The notes beneath the pieces were generated by a model, which saw only the letters and a program-made list of their open reading frames with translations, was not told the origin of the DNA and ran no database searches. Position numbers and translations under genes: made by a program. Of a DNA stretch of 64,000 bases, positions 16,869 to 26,162 are shown piece by piece. Position 1 is the first letter of the stretch. Each line of letters begins with the position of its first letter. The DNA is from Prevotella sp. P6B1 (GTDB lineage: Bacteria > Bacteroidota > Bacteroidia > Bacteroidales > Bacteroidaceae), in NCBI RefSeq assembly GCF_000702825.1, contig NZ_JNKF01000014.1:243973-307972 (forward strand). The letters are read 5' to 3'.

Positions 16869-17774
16869 TCACTTGGATTCCAGAAACCGAAGCTCTGCCT
16901 CCAGCATCTCCAGTTTCGGCATAGGACAGCCTGCCTCGCGGGCTATCTCCAAGGGACGCGTGTAGAGATAGTATATCTCCATGGGACGGTGGAAGTCGTA
17001 GTCCAATCGCATAGATGGCGAATAGGGTGTCATCGCATCAGTAGTCTCTATCATCTTATCTACAAACGCGGCATCCAGATTCTTCACCCCCAAGTGCTGG
17101 GCTGCACTGACTACCTCCATCATCTGTTCGCGAATCAACTGGCGGGTCGATTTATGCTTCAGCAAGTGGTCAGTCTGCGTGTGCAGTGCCACGGTCATGC
17201 CATTGAATGGCATGTTCCATACGGCCTTCTTCCATCGTGCCTCATGATATTCCACCAATCCTGTCTCGATGCCAGCCTGGCGGAACTCGTTGACCACTGA
17301 CTGCATCAGCGCTTCGTCCTTGCAGGAATAGTTGGCCAGGTTGATGCTGCCATAACACTGGTGACTGACAAGTCCCGGCTCCGTCTTGGCAGAACAGATA
17401 AAGGCCAGTCCGGCAGCCAGTTGCACATCGGGAAACATTCTCTGTACATCCTCCTCAACCCCTATACCGTTCTGAATAAGCACCACCAGCGTGTGGGCAT
17501 GGAGTAATGGTGGCAGCAACGACTGCAGTTTGTCATTATTGACAGACTTCAACCCCACAAGCACCACGTCGCACGACGGCATGTCTTCCGAATGCCGATA
17601 GACATTGACATCTGCCAGATGGAACGAGCCGTCGCAGGAGTCTACCTGCAGGCCGTGTTGTTTCACATACTCATAGTCGCTGTGCAGCAGGAAATGTACT
17701 TCCTGTCCTGCATGAGCCAATTTAGCTCCATAATATCCACCAATGGCACCTGTGCCGATGATTCCGTATCTCAT
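16869..17774 (-). CDS. panE: 2-dehydropantoate 2-reductase (ketopantoate reductase)
   Basis: A 301-residue cytoplasmic enzyme reducing ketopantoate to pantoate with NADPH in pantothenate and CoA synthesis. The N-terminal Rossmann fold begins IIGTGAIGGYYGAKLA; the catalytic Lys is in EARWKKAVWN (about residue 180), followed by the ApbA C-terminal helical domain. Length is normal. It has its own promoter and lies downstream of no other pan gene. Confidence 0.87.
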   Translation of the reverse strand: MRYGIIGTGAIGGYYGAKLAHAGQEVHFLLHSDYEYVKQHGLQVDSCDGSFHLADVNVYRHSEDMPSCDVVLVGLKSVNNDKLQSLLPPLLHAHTLVVLIQNGIGVEEDVQRMFPDVQLAAGLAFICSAKTEPGLVSHQCYGSINLANYSCKDEALMQSVVNEFRQAGIETGLVEYHEARWKKAVWNMPFNGMTVALHTQTDHLLKHKSTRQLIREQMMEVVSAAQHLGVKNLDAAFVDKMIETTDAMTPYSPSMRLDYDFHRPMEIYYLYTRPLEIAREAGCPMPKLEMLEAELRFLESK

Positions 17775-17826
17775 TTTTTACTCTGTTTTGATTGTCACTA
17801 CATGCCTGATTGTAGCATGATTCTGC

Positions 17827-17835
17827 GCAAAAGTA
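17827..17835 (-). promoter_or_regulatory. Promoter -7 box of panE
   Basis: Minus-strand TACTTTTGC, 53 bases upstream of the ATG. Confidence 0.5.
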
Positions 17836-17919
17836 GCATTTTTCCTTCAAATAACCAAACCATTCGTCACAAAAATGAACAAATTATCCCAAATAGTTGG
17901 TAGATTCCGCAACAATCTG

Positions 17920-17927
17920 TATTTTTG
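17920..17927 (+). promoter_or_regulatory. Promoter of the DUF418-DUF6057-PD40 operon
   Basis: TATTTTTG with TTGG at 17897-17900 near the -33 position, spacer about 19-20 bases. Confidence 0.6.
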
Positions 17928-17982
17928 CAGCGTCAAACAAAAAATGACGATTACGAACTAAATAACAAAATCTTAGATAGAA

Positions 17983-19113
17983 ATGGAATTCTACAAAACC
18001 CGCAATCTCGTGAACACGCGTATTGATGTGGCCGATGCACTGAGAGGCATCGCTGTGGCTGGCATCATCCTGTATCACTCTGTTGAGCACTTTAACATCT
18101 TCACCCAAGAGCCTATCGTGCATACGTTGCCGAGCGACCAAGGAGTGGCCAATGTGCTGGCCTGGCTGCTATCGGGTAAAATGTATGGCATCTTTGCCAT
18201 GCTGTTCGGACTGAGTTTCTTCATCATGAACGATAACCAGCAGCAGAAGGGCAAGAACTTCTCTGCCCGCTTTGCCTGGCGCATGTGTCTGTTGTTTATG
18301 TTCGGTATCGTCAACGTGGCCTTCTACGATGGCGACATATTGATGCTTTATGCGTGCTATGGTCTGCTACTCATCCCTATTAGTTATCTGCCGTCGAAAT
18401 GGGTGTGGACCATAATTATCCTACTAGCCATCCAACCCGTAGAACTGTTCTGTCTGCTGACTGGTACCACCATCGACCACAGCACCATGTGGGAACTGTA
18501 TAGCAAAATCAATAGCACACACGAGCATGGCACTTTCCTGGAAAACGCCATCACCAACCTACGATATGGCTTTGAGGTAAACTTCCGATTCAACATCTTC
18601 AGCGGACGACTGACGCAGTTGCTCTGCCTGTTTATCCTCGGCATGCAGTTAGGTCGCCAGCGAATGTTCTACAACGAGGGGCGCCACTTACAGATATGGC
18701 ATAGCCTTCTCGTCACATCGGTCCTCGGCCTTGGTGCACTGATTAATCCAGATTTCGGCGAACTGGAATCATGGCTGAAACCCATCTGCAACCTCATCAT
18801 CCTATTGCTGATTGTGTCGGCAACTGTCTCTGCCTGGTATGCCTTCGAGGGTGTGCGCCGAGTGCTCCACCATCTCTGCATCTTCGGTCGTATGAGTCTG
18901 ACTAACTATCTGCTTCAGTCCATCATCGGCTGCGCCATTTTCTGCGGCTATGGACTGGCCTGCTATCATCTGCTGGGCGTCACCTACGCCGTCATGGTGG
19001 GATGCGGAATGGTCATCGTACAATACCTCTTTGCCCGTTATTGGTTCAGCAATCATCCACGCGGACCGTTAGAGGGACTCTGGCGAGAACTAACCTGGAT
19101 AAATAAAAAATAA
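17983..19113 (+). CDS. DUF418-type multi-pass membrane protein
   Basis: A 376-residue membrane protein with about ten hydrophobic helices and the DUF418/acyltransferase-3-like opening RIDVADALRGIAVAGIILYH. The C-terminal DUF418 part includes RMSLTNYLLQSIIG and FGYG-like positions (FCGYGLA) and ends in SNHPRGPLEGLWRELTW, typical of the family. Function is unknown; related proteins modify envelope components. It begins a three-gene unit, with a 4-base gap to the next gene. Confidence 0.85.
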   Translation: MEFYKTRNLVNTRIDVADALRGIAVAGIILYHSVEHFNIFTQEPIVHTLPSDQGVANVLAWLLSGKMYGIFAMLFGLSFFIMNDNQQQKGKNFSARFAWRMCLLFMFGIVNVAFYDGDILMLYACYGLLLIPISYLPSKWVWTIIILLAIQPVELFCLLTGTTIDHSTMWELYSKINSTHEHGTFLENAITNLRYGFEVNFRFNIFSGRLTQLLCLFILGMQLGRQRMFYNEGRHLQIWHSLLVTSVLGLGALINPDFGELESWLKPICNLIILLLIVSATVSAWYAFEGVRRVLHHLCIFGRMSLTNYLLQSIIGCAIFCGYGLACYHLLGVTYAVMVGCGMVIVQYLFARYWFSNHPRGPLEGLWRELTWINKK

Positions 19114-19117
19114 AGTT

Positions 19118-20950
19118 ATGAGTATTAATCATAAACATTTGGCTTTAGGCAGTTGGCTGGTTGCTCTGATAGCAATAGCCAGCTGTTTACTCATCTTTGA
19201 AAGTGACCAACTCTGGAAGATTGAGCAGAAGAATATTTTCCTCTTTTCCACATTATTTCTAAAAGAGCAGTTGGTAGTTCCTGGTGGAATGCTCACGTGG
19301 GTGGGCACGTGGTTCACGCAGTTCCTGTACCATCCATGGTTAGGCGTATCGCTACTCTGCCTCTGGTGGGGGCTACTGATGTTCATCATTAAACGAGCCT
19401 TCCGTATCCCTGACCGCTGGGCTATACTGATGCTGATACCCATCGCCCTCCTACTGCTCACCAATATGGCTATGGGCTACTGGATTTACATCCTGAAGTT
19501 GAAAGGGCATTTCTTTGTATCTACCATTGGTACCACAGCCATTGCAGCCCTGCTGTGGGGCTTCCGGAGCATACCCGCCAGACATTATCTACGTCCCATC
19601 GCCATCGTCCTCACAGCAGCGATAGGCTATCCGCTCATGGGCATCTACGCGCTGGCAGCCGCCTTACTCATGGGTATCTGGTCGTGGCGGTTAACACCAC
19701 ATCGTACAGAGGCTATCGTCCAAAGTGCAGCAGCCATCCTCAGCACGGTGGCAGTTCCCCTACTCTGTTACCGCCTTATCTACTACCAGACCAATCTGGC
19801 TGATATCTACTGGGCAGAACTGCCACTCTTCTATACCACTGAGGCGTATCCTAACTATTATATCACTTATGGGCTGTTAGCGTTGTTCTTTGCACTGTTA
19901 GCAGTCACCTATCGCGACAACCGTCAGTCAGTCAAGCCCATGAAGCCACGCACTTATCTGCTATGCCAGGTCGCCATCGGACTCCTGCTACTGGGTAGTG
20001 TCTACCACTTCTGGATGAAGGATGAGAACTTCCACCACGAGCTGACCATGCAGCATCGTATCGCCAACCATGACTGGCAAGGCGTGCTGGACGAGGCAGC
20101 CACCCAGAAGGATGAGCCCACTCGCGCCATCGTCATGATGCGTAACCTCGCCCTCTCACGTATTGGTCGTCAAGGCGACGACATGTTCCGCTACAAGAAT
20201 GGTTCCAAGGCCTACGCTGCTCCCTTTGGCATGCGCCTGATGCTGGTTGTAGGCCCGCTGATGTACTACCAGTACGGTATGCTGAACTACTGCAACCGAC
20301 TGTGTATGGAACTGGGCGTAGAACTCGATTTCCGTACAGAGGACTATCGGCTATTAGCCAACTGCGCCTTACTCGACGGCGACAAGCCACTGGCCCGTAA
20401 GTATCTCCATATCCTGAAACAGACCCTGTTCCATCGCAACTGGGCCGAGCAGACCGAAGTACTTATCGACCACCCAGAACAGTTGGCCCTGGATGTGGAA
20501 CGCGAGCCCATCACCCATATGCTCCACTACAAGAACATGCTCGGTGGCGACGACGGCTTCACAGAACGTACCCTCATGAACCAGTTGGCAACAAACACTT
20601 ATACCGGCGACCCCATCTTTCAGGAGCAAACGCTGCTGGCCACCTTCTGGACCCAGGACATCAATCAGTTCTGGTATCATTTCAAGGACTACACACGTCT
20701 GCACCCGCAAGGTCCTATGCCGCGTTACTATCAGGAAGCTGCCTATCTATATGGTAAGATAGAAAAGCGGCAGGAAGTGGAGAATATGCCATTCAATCCT
20801 ACCGTCAAAGAAACCTTCATGCGCTTCATCACTGCCGCATCCAACTATAACAATCAGGATCTGGAGGAGGTACGTCGAGGCCTCTACCCCCTCTTCGGCG
20901 ACAGCTATTATTACGATTTCTACGTGATGAAGCCATTAGCAGAATACTAA
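19118..20950 (+). CDS. DUF6057 family membrane protein
   Basis: A 610-residue protein with about ten transmembrane helices in the first 310 residues and a soluble helical, TPR-like C-terminal half (FHHELTMQHRIANHDW, then LDGDKPLARKYLHILKQTLF). This matches DUF6057, a family largely confined to Bacteroidetes with no assigned function. It sits in the same unit as the DUF418 and TolB-like genes, suggesting an envelope process. Confidence 0.75.
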   Translation: MSINHKHLALGSWLVALIAIASCLLIFESDQLWKIEQKNIFLFSTLFLKEQLVVPGGMLTWVGTWFTQFLYHPWLGVSLLCLWWGLLMFIIKRAFRIPDRWAILMLIPIALLLLTNMAMGYWIYILKLKGHFFVSTIGTTAIAALLWGFRSIPARHYLRPIAIVLTAAIGYPLMGIYALAAALLMGIWSWRLTPHRTEAIVQSAAAILSTVAVPLLCYRLIYYQTNLADIYWAELPLFYTTEAYPNYYITYGLLALFFALLAVTYRDNRQSVKPMKPRTYLLCQVAIGLLLLGSVYHFWMKDENFHHELTMQHRIANHDWQGVLDEAATQKDEPTRAIVMMRNLALSRIGRQGDDMFRYKNGSKAYAAPFGMRLMLVVGPLMYYQYGMLNYCNRLCMELGVELDFRTEDYRLLANCALLDGDKPLARKYLHILKQTLFHRNWAEQTEVLIDHPEQLALDVEREPITHMLHYKNMLGGDDGFTERTLMNQLATNTYTGDPIFQEQTLLATFWTQDINQFWYHFKDYTRLHPQGPMPRYYQEAAYLYGKIEKRQEVENMPFNPTVKETFMRFITAASNYNNQDLEEVRRGLYPLFGDSYYYDFYVMKPLAEY

Positions 20951-20962
20951 ATCAACAAGAAT

Positions 20963-22468
20963 ATGAACATCAGAAATATAGCATATATAGGATTGACACT
21001 GGCTATGATGGGCTGTGCAGGTCCTTCGGTACCAGAGGTCTTCACCGAATCAAAGACCTTGCCCAATATCTATCCCGACTATACCAACGTGACCATCCCC
21101 ATCAATATCGCCCCGCTCACCTTTGAACTCGATGAGCCAGCCGACGAGATGATTGCCCGTTTAGCCGTAGGCAACGAAGAGCTGGTGTTTGCCAATCAAG
21201 CACAGCCCTCCATGGACGACTGGCACCAACTGACTGAGAAAGCCAAAGGTGGCGCTATCAGCGTGGATGTCTATGTCCGTAAGGCCGACCAGTGGACCCA
21301 CTATAAGCCATTCAGTATCTTTGTATCGCCCGACAGTATCGACAGCTACCTGAGCTATCGTCTGATTCATCCTTCATTCGTTAATTACGAAGCGCTTACC
21401 ATCAACCAGCGATGTTTAGAGAATTACAACGAGAGTGTCATCTACGATAATATGCTCTGCAGTTTCGAGAAGGACGGCCAGTGCATTAACTGCCACAGCT
21501 ACCAGCAGTACAACCCTGAACGCATGCAGTTCCACGCCCGTCAGCAGAATGGCGGAACCGTCATAGCCTACGACGGAACCATCAAGAAGATCGACATGAA
21601 GCACGACTCCATCCTCTCGGCGGGCGTCTATCCTGCCTGGCACCCCTGGCTGAAACTCATAGCCTACTCCACCAACCTGACAGCACAGAGTTTCCATACC
21701 ACCCATCGCAATAAGATTGAGGTGTTTGATTCGCAAAGCGACCTCATCGTCTACGATCTCGACAAAAACCAAGTCACCAACATCGAGAACGACCCCAACG
21801 AGCTGGAGGTGTTCCCCACCTGGGCACCCGATGGCAAAGCGCTCTATTACTGCAGCGCACACTTCGAGTGGAAAGACTCTACCCTGAACCCCATAGACGA
21901 AATCATCAAGCGCTCTCAGGACATCAGATACAACATCTATCGCAAGCCTTTCGATCCGGAGACGAAGACCTTCGGTCCCCGCGAGCTCGTATTTGCTGCC
22001 GACAGCCTCAACAAAAGTGCTACGCTGCCCCGCATCTCGCCCGATGGGCGCTACCTGATGTTCGCCATGGCCCAGTATGGTGTATTCCACATCTGGCACC
22101 ATGATGCCGATCTATGGCTGCTCGACCTACAAGTTCCCGTGGACTCACAGGATGGTCACAGCAATCCCCACCCGCTCAAGGAGCTCAACTCGCCCGACAC
22201 AGAGAGCTACCACTCCTGGTCGAGCAACGGCAGATGGGTTGTATTCAGCAGCCGCCGCGACGATGGCACCTATACCCGTCCGTTCTTCGCCCATATCGAC
22301 CAAAAAGGCATCGGCACCAAGCCTTTTGAATTGCCCAGTGCCGATCCTGACTACCACCGTCAGTTCATGAGGTGTTATAATATCCCAGAGTTTATGCGCG
22401 GCCCAGTCATCATCAAGCCGCAGGCGTTTGCCGATGTACTCAAAGGTGATGGTGAACCAGTGAGATGA
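20963..22468 (+). CDS. TolB/PD40-type beta-propeller lipoprotein with a CxxCH motif
   Basis: A 501-residue lipoprotein (signal MNIRNIAYIGLTLAMMGC) with PD40/TolB-like propeller strands such as HPWLKLIAYSTN, FPTWAPDGKALYY, LPRISPDGRYLMF and YHSWSSNGRWVVFSSRR. Near residue 174 it has CINCHS, a CxxCH that could bind a c-type haem, although this class is usually described only as a propeller. It ends the DUF418-DUF6057 unit. Confidence 0.75.
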   Translation: MNIRNIAYIGLTLAMMGCAGPSVPEVFTESKTLPNIYPDYTNVTIPINIAPLTFELDEPADEMIARLAVGNEELVFANQAQPSMDDWHQLTEKAKGGAISVDVYVRKADQWTHYKPFSIFVSPDSIDSYLSYRLIHPSFVNYEALTINQRCLENYNESVIYDNMLCSFEKDGQCINCHSYQQYNPERMQFHARQQNGGTVIAYDGTIKKIDMKHDSILSAGVYPAWHPWLKLIAYSTNLTAQSFHTTHRNKIEVFDSQSDLIVYDLDKNQVTNIENDPNELEVFPTWAPDGKALYYCSAHFEWKDSTLNPIDEIIKRSQDIRYNIYRKPFDPETKTFGPRELVFAADSLNKSATLPRISPDGRYLMFAMAQYGVFHIWHHDADLWLLDLQVPVDSQDGHSNPHPLKELNSPDTESYHSWSSNGRWVVFSSRRDDGTYTRPFFAHIDQKGIGTKPFELPSADPDYHRQFMRCYNIPEFMRGPVIIKPQAFADVLKGDGEPVR

Positions 22469-22538
22469 AACTATCTCCTGATTAAAATAGCAAGTTTTAG
22501 GTATTGTTGGTCTCGAATAATCATCGTACCTTTGCAGC

Positions 22539-22645
22539 CGGAAATAATTCATGTTATATGCAAAGATTGATTATAATACATAAGGATGTTCCAACAATAG
22601 GAAGAGAAAGAGAAGACTCGCGTCAATGCGGGTCTTCTTTTTTTT
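22539..22645 (+). ncRNA. Candidate small RNA with own promoter and terminator
   Basis: The -7 box TACCTTTG (22527-22534) is followed about 75 bases on by a strong terminator: AGAAGACtCGC (22611-22621) pairs with GCGgGTCTTCT (22628-22638), then eight T. No credible protein lies between. It could be a free small RNA or a terminated leader for the chimeric gene at 22690. Confidence 0.5.
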
Positions 22646-22657
22646 GTGAACAAAATG

Positions 22658-22668
22658 GAACATTGTTC
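22658..22668. promoter_or_regulatory. Possible TetR-type operator palindrome
   Basis: GAACATTGTTC is an 11-base palindrome around its central base, 21 bases before the start of the TetR-like fragment, where an autoregulatory site would be expected. Confidence 0.35.
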
Positions 22669-22689
22669 GTTTTTAACTATTGGTAAGTT

Positions 22690-23106
22690 ATGCAGATAAA
22701 GAAGGATTATACACGCGAAAAGATTGTAGAAGTGGCCAGACGCGAATTTCTGTCAAAAGGCTACGCCAAGACCTCAACACGCGACATCGCGACGGGTGCT
22801 GGCAACGACTGGTCGCTCTCAGCCCAGTATGCACACAAGTATGTGGCTTGGGGCAATCATCGCGATTCCGGACTTGCTACCCTTCGCATATCAAAGGACC
22901 TGCTGCACAACACCATGGCGCTTCAGACCTTTGCCTATATCGACGTGACCAATGGAGGTCTCTTCAATCGCCTGAGTGCCGACTATGCCCTGAACGACCA
23001 GTTACATGCAATCGTAGGTTACGACCTTTTCCATGCTGACAGGGGAATGTTCGCAACCTACGATAACAATTCTGAACTCTGGTTCAAGCTGAAATACAAT
23101 TTCTAA
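22690..23106 (+). pseudogene. Chimeric relic: TetR DNA-binding start fused in frame to an outer-membrane barrel end
   Basis: A 138-residue open frame. Residues 1-37 are the start of a TetR-family helix-turn-helix (YTREKIVEVARREFLSKGY, then TSTRDIAT), which should continue for another 160 residues. From residue 38 on it becomes a run of alternating beta strands (LSAQYAHKYVAW, LNDQLHAIVGYDLF) ending in LWFKLKYNF, the terminal aromatic signature of outer-membrane barrels. There is no signal peptide. A deletion that removed the rest of the regulator and the start of a porin-like gene explains it best. Confidence 0.65.
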
Positions 23107-24437
23107 TTGTGGGGCTTATCCTTGCCGTGTACGCTCTTGATCTTCATGCCTAACCTACCAGGCAGGATGGCATTGAGCGTCACACCAACGATGGCCGAGA
23201 GTGCCAGACCTGAGAAGTGGATGGGGCCGATGCTTACTTCGTCATTGGCTCCGTATTTCACACCGATGGCAATCACCAGGATCAGGGCTGCCACAAACAC
23301 ATTGCGTGAAGAGTTGAAGTCAACGCTGTCCTCTACCAGATTACGCACACCCACAGCCGAGATCATTCCGTAGAGAATCAGACTCACACCACCAATCGTA
23401 GCTGCTGGCATCAAGCCTATCAAGCAGGCGAATTTAGGACAGAACGACAACAGAATGGCAAAGCAGGCAGCCAGACGAATCACGGCTGGATCAAACACCT
23501 TGGTAAGGTTCAACACGCCAGTATTCTCGCCATATGTGGTGTTAGCAGGTGCGCCGAAGAGCGATGCCAAAGCAGTGGCCAGTCCGTCGCCCATCAGGGT
23601 GCGATGCAGACCTGGCTCCTTCAGGAAGTCCTTGCCTACTGTCGACGAGATGGCACACATATCACCGATATGCTCCATGATAGTAGCAATGGCGATAGGC
23701 ATGATTGCAATGATGGTTGAGATGAGGAATGTGGTATCCATATGGTCAAGAACAGCCAGCACGGTCTGCTCTCTGCTGAATGGCAATCCAATCCAAGCGG
23801 CCTCGCTCAGCGACGTGAAATCCACCTCGCCCATCACCACGGCCAACGCATAGCTCACCACTACACCCAGCAGGATAGGAATAATCCTGATGATACCCTT
23901 ACCATACACACTGGAGAGAATCACCGTGACCAGCGCCACAAGAGCCAAAGGCCAGTTGGTGGCACAGTTCTGGATAGCGCTACCCGAGAGCACCAATCCG
24001 ATGGCTATAATCATAGGACCTGTGACCAAAGGTGGAAAGAAGTGCAGCATTCGCTCAATGCCGTACGACTTGATAAGGCCGGCCATCACGAAATAGCACA
24101 AGCCGGCAAAGAATACGCCGATACACGCATAGTCCAGAGCCAACGTCTCGCTCATTCCCTGCTCTATGCCCAGCGCTTTTACCGACATATAGCCGCCTAA
24201 GAAAGCAAACGAGGAGCCCAGGAAGGCAGGCACCTTAAACTTGCTGACACAATGGAAGACCAATGTGCCGATACCTGCAAACAACAGGGTTGACGACACA
24301 GAAAGGCCTGTTAACACAGGTACCAACACAGTGGCACCAAACATAGCGAACAAATGTTGGACACCCAAAATGACATACTTTGGCATGCCCAGTTCTCTGG
24401 CATCGGTGATGCCTTCTTTTTCTACTATCTGATTCAT
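23103..24437 (-). CDS. Uracil-xanthine permease, NCS2 family
   Basis: A 444-residue inner-membrane nucleobase transporter. The opening LGVQHLFAMFGATVLVPVLTGL and the segment around GLVLSGSAIQNCATNW are typical of UraA-type NCS2 proteins; the second conserved signature is GAPANTTYGENTGVL. It likely imports uracil with protons, though xanthine cannot be excluded. It lies 12 bases downstream of ettA and follows deoD in the same direction, giving a nucleobase-salvage flavour to the cluster. Its 3' end overlaps the convergent chimeric relic by four bases. Confidence 0.92.
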   Translation of the reverse strand: MNQIVEKEGITDARELGMPKYVILGVQHLFAMFGATVLVPVLTGLSVSSTLLFAGIGTLVFHCVSKFKVPAFLGSSFAFLGGYMSVKALGIEQGMSETLALDYACIGVFFAGLCYFVMAGLIKSYGIERMLHFFPPLVTGPMIIAIGLVLSGSAIQNCATNWPLALVALVTVILSSVYGKGIIRIIPILLGVVVSYALAVVMGEVDFTSLSEAAWIGLPFSREQTVLAVLDHMDTTFLISTIIAIMPIAIATIMEHIGDMCAISSTVGKDFLKEPGLHRTLMGDGLATALASLFGAPANTTYGENTGVLNLTKVFDPAVIRLAACFAILLSFCPKFACLIGLMPAATIGGVSLILYGMISAVGVRNLVEDSVDFNSSRNVFVAALILVIAIGVKYGANDEVSIGPIHFSGLALSAIVGVTLNAILPGRLGMKIKSVHGKDKPHN

Positions 24438-24449
24438 GTGATTAAAAAG

Positions 24450-26147
24450 TTATTCCTCCATCAATTTACGGTAACGGGCACGCTTGGGCTCCTCTAAGCC
24501 TAAGCGCTGCGCCTTGTTGCTCTCGTACTCGCTGTAGTTACCCTCGAAGTAGAACACATTCCCCTCGCCTTCGAAAGCCAGGATGTGCGTACAGATACGA
24601 TCCAGGAACCAACGGTCGTGACTGATGATAACCGCGCAACCGGCAAAAGCCTCAAGACCTTCCTCCAGCGCACGCAGGGTGTTTACGTCGATATCGTTAG
24701 TAGGCTCGTCGAGTAACAACACATTTCCTTCCTGTTTCAGGGCGATGGCCAGATGCAGGCGGTTACGCTCACCACCCGACAGCACGCCACACTTCTTCTC
24801 CTGATCGGCACCACTGAAGTTGAAACGTGAGAGATAAGCACGCACGTTGATATCCTTGCCACCCATGCGGATAGTTTCATTGCCCTGACTCACCACCTCA
24901 TATACCGATTTCGTGGGGTCGATATCCTTATGCTGCTGATCCACATAACTCAACTTCACGGTCTCGCCCACGGCGAACTGTCCGGCATCAGGCTTATCCA
25001 ATCCCATAATCAGACGGAACAGCGTGGTCTTACCCGCACCGTTAGGACCAATCACACCCACGATACCGTTGGGTGGCAGGTTGAAGTTCAAATCGGTGAA
25101 CAGCGTCTTCTCAGGGAACGACTTAGCCACATGCTCGGCCTCAATCACCTTATTACCCAAACGTGGTCCGTTAGGAATAAATATCTCCAGTTTCTCTTCC
25201 TTCTGTTTCTGTTCCTCGTTCAGCATCATCTCGTACGAGTTCAGTCGGGCCTTACCCTTGGCATGACGGGCCTTGGGGGCCATACGTACCCACTCCAGCT
25301 CGCGCTCCAATGTCTTACGGCGCTTCGAGGCCGACTTCTCCTCCTGAGCCAGTCGCTGACTTTTCTGCTCCAGCCAGCTCGAGTAGTTACCTTTCCAGGG
25401 GATACCCTCGCCACGGTCCAGCTCCAGAATCCACTCAGCCACATCGTCCAAGAAGTAACGGTCGTGCGTTACGGCAATCACTGTACCCTCGTACTGCTGC
25501 AGGTGCTGCTCCAGCCAGTCGATACTCTCAGCATCCAGGTGGTTGGTAGGCTCATCGAGCAGTAACACATCGGGCTTCTGTAGCAACAAGCGGCATAGCG
25601 CTACACGGCGACGCTCACCACCCGAGAGGTTCTTCACACTCCAATCGCCAGGAGGACAGTTCAGCGCAGCCATAGCACGGTCTAGTTTCGAGTCCATGTT
25701 CCACGCATCTGTGGCGTCGATAATATCCTGAAGTTCAGCCTGTCGTTGCATCAGCTTGTCCATCTTATCAGGATCCTCGTAGTATTCGGGCAGACCGAAC
25801 TTCACGTTGATCTCGTCGTATTCAGCCAGCGCATCGTACACGTGCTGCACACCCTCCATCACATTCTCCTTCACCGTCTTCTCCTCGTTCAATGGTGGTT
25901 CCTGCGGCAGATAGCCCACGCTATAGCCAGGGCTCCACACCACATTGCCCTGATACTGCTGATCCAGACCAGCGATAATCTTCATCAGGGTTGACTTACC
26001 TGCACCGTTCAATCCGATGATACCGATCTTGGCACCATAGAAAAAGCTCAGGTAGATGTTTTTCAGTACTTGTTTCTGGTTCTGCTGGATGGTCTTGCTC
26101 ACGCCTACCATCGAGAAGATAATCTTCTTATCGTCAACTGTTGCCAT
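24450..26147 (-). CDS. ettA: Energy-dependent translational throttle protein EttA (ABC-F)
   Basis: A 565-residue soluble ABC-F ATPase that binds the ribosomal E site and gates translation according to the ATP/ADP ratio. It has two nucleotide-binding domains: Walker A GLNGAGKST and GPNGAGKTT, signatures LSGGERRRVAL and LSGGERNRLHLA, Walker B LLLDEPTN twice. The linker carries the P-site-tRNA interaction region, and the arm with NVKFGLPEYYEDPDKMDKL is typical of EttA. The length equals the family norm, about 555-560. Confidence 0.95.
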   Translation of the reverse strand: MATVDDKKIIFSMVGVSKTIQQNQKQVLKNIYLSFFYGAKIGIIGLNGAGKSTLMKIIAGLDQQYQGNVVWSPGYSVGYLPQEPPLNEEKTVKENVMEGVQHVYDALAEYDEINVKFGLPEYYEDPDKMDKLMQRQAELQDIIDATDAWNMDSKLDRAMAALNCPPGDWSVKNLSGGERRRVALCRLLLQKPDVLLLDEPTNHLDAESIDWLEQHLQQYEGTVIAVTHDRYFLDDVAEWILELDRGEGIPWKGNYSSWLEQKSQRLAQEEKSASKRRKTLERELEWVRMAPKARHAKGKARLNSYEMMLNEEQKQKEEKLEIFIPNGPRLGNKVIEAEHVAKSFPEKTLFTDLNFNLPPNGIVGVIGPNGAGKTTLFRLIMGLDKPDAGQFAVGETVKLSYVDQQHKDIDPTKSVYEVVSQGNETIRMGGKDINVRAYLSRFNFSGADQEKKCGVLSGGERNRLHLAIALKQEGNVLLLDEPTNDIDVNTLRALEEGLEAFAGCAVIISHDRWFLDRICTHILAFEGEGNVFYFEGNYSEYESNKAQRLGLEEPKRARYRKLMEE

Positions 26148-26162
26148 ATATATGCTTTAAAA

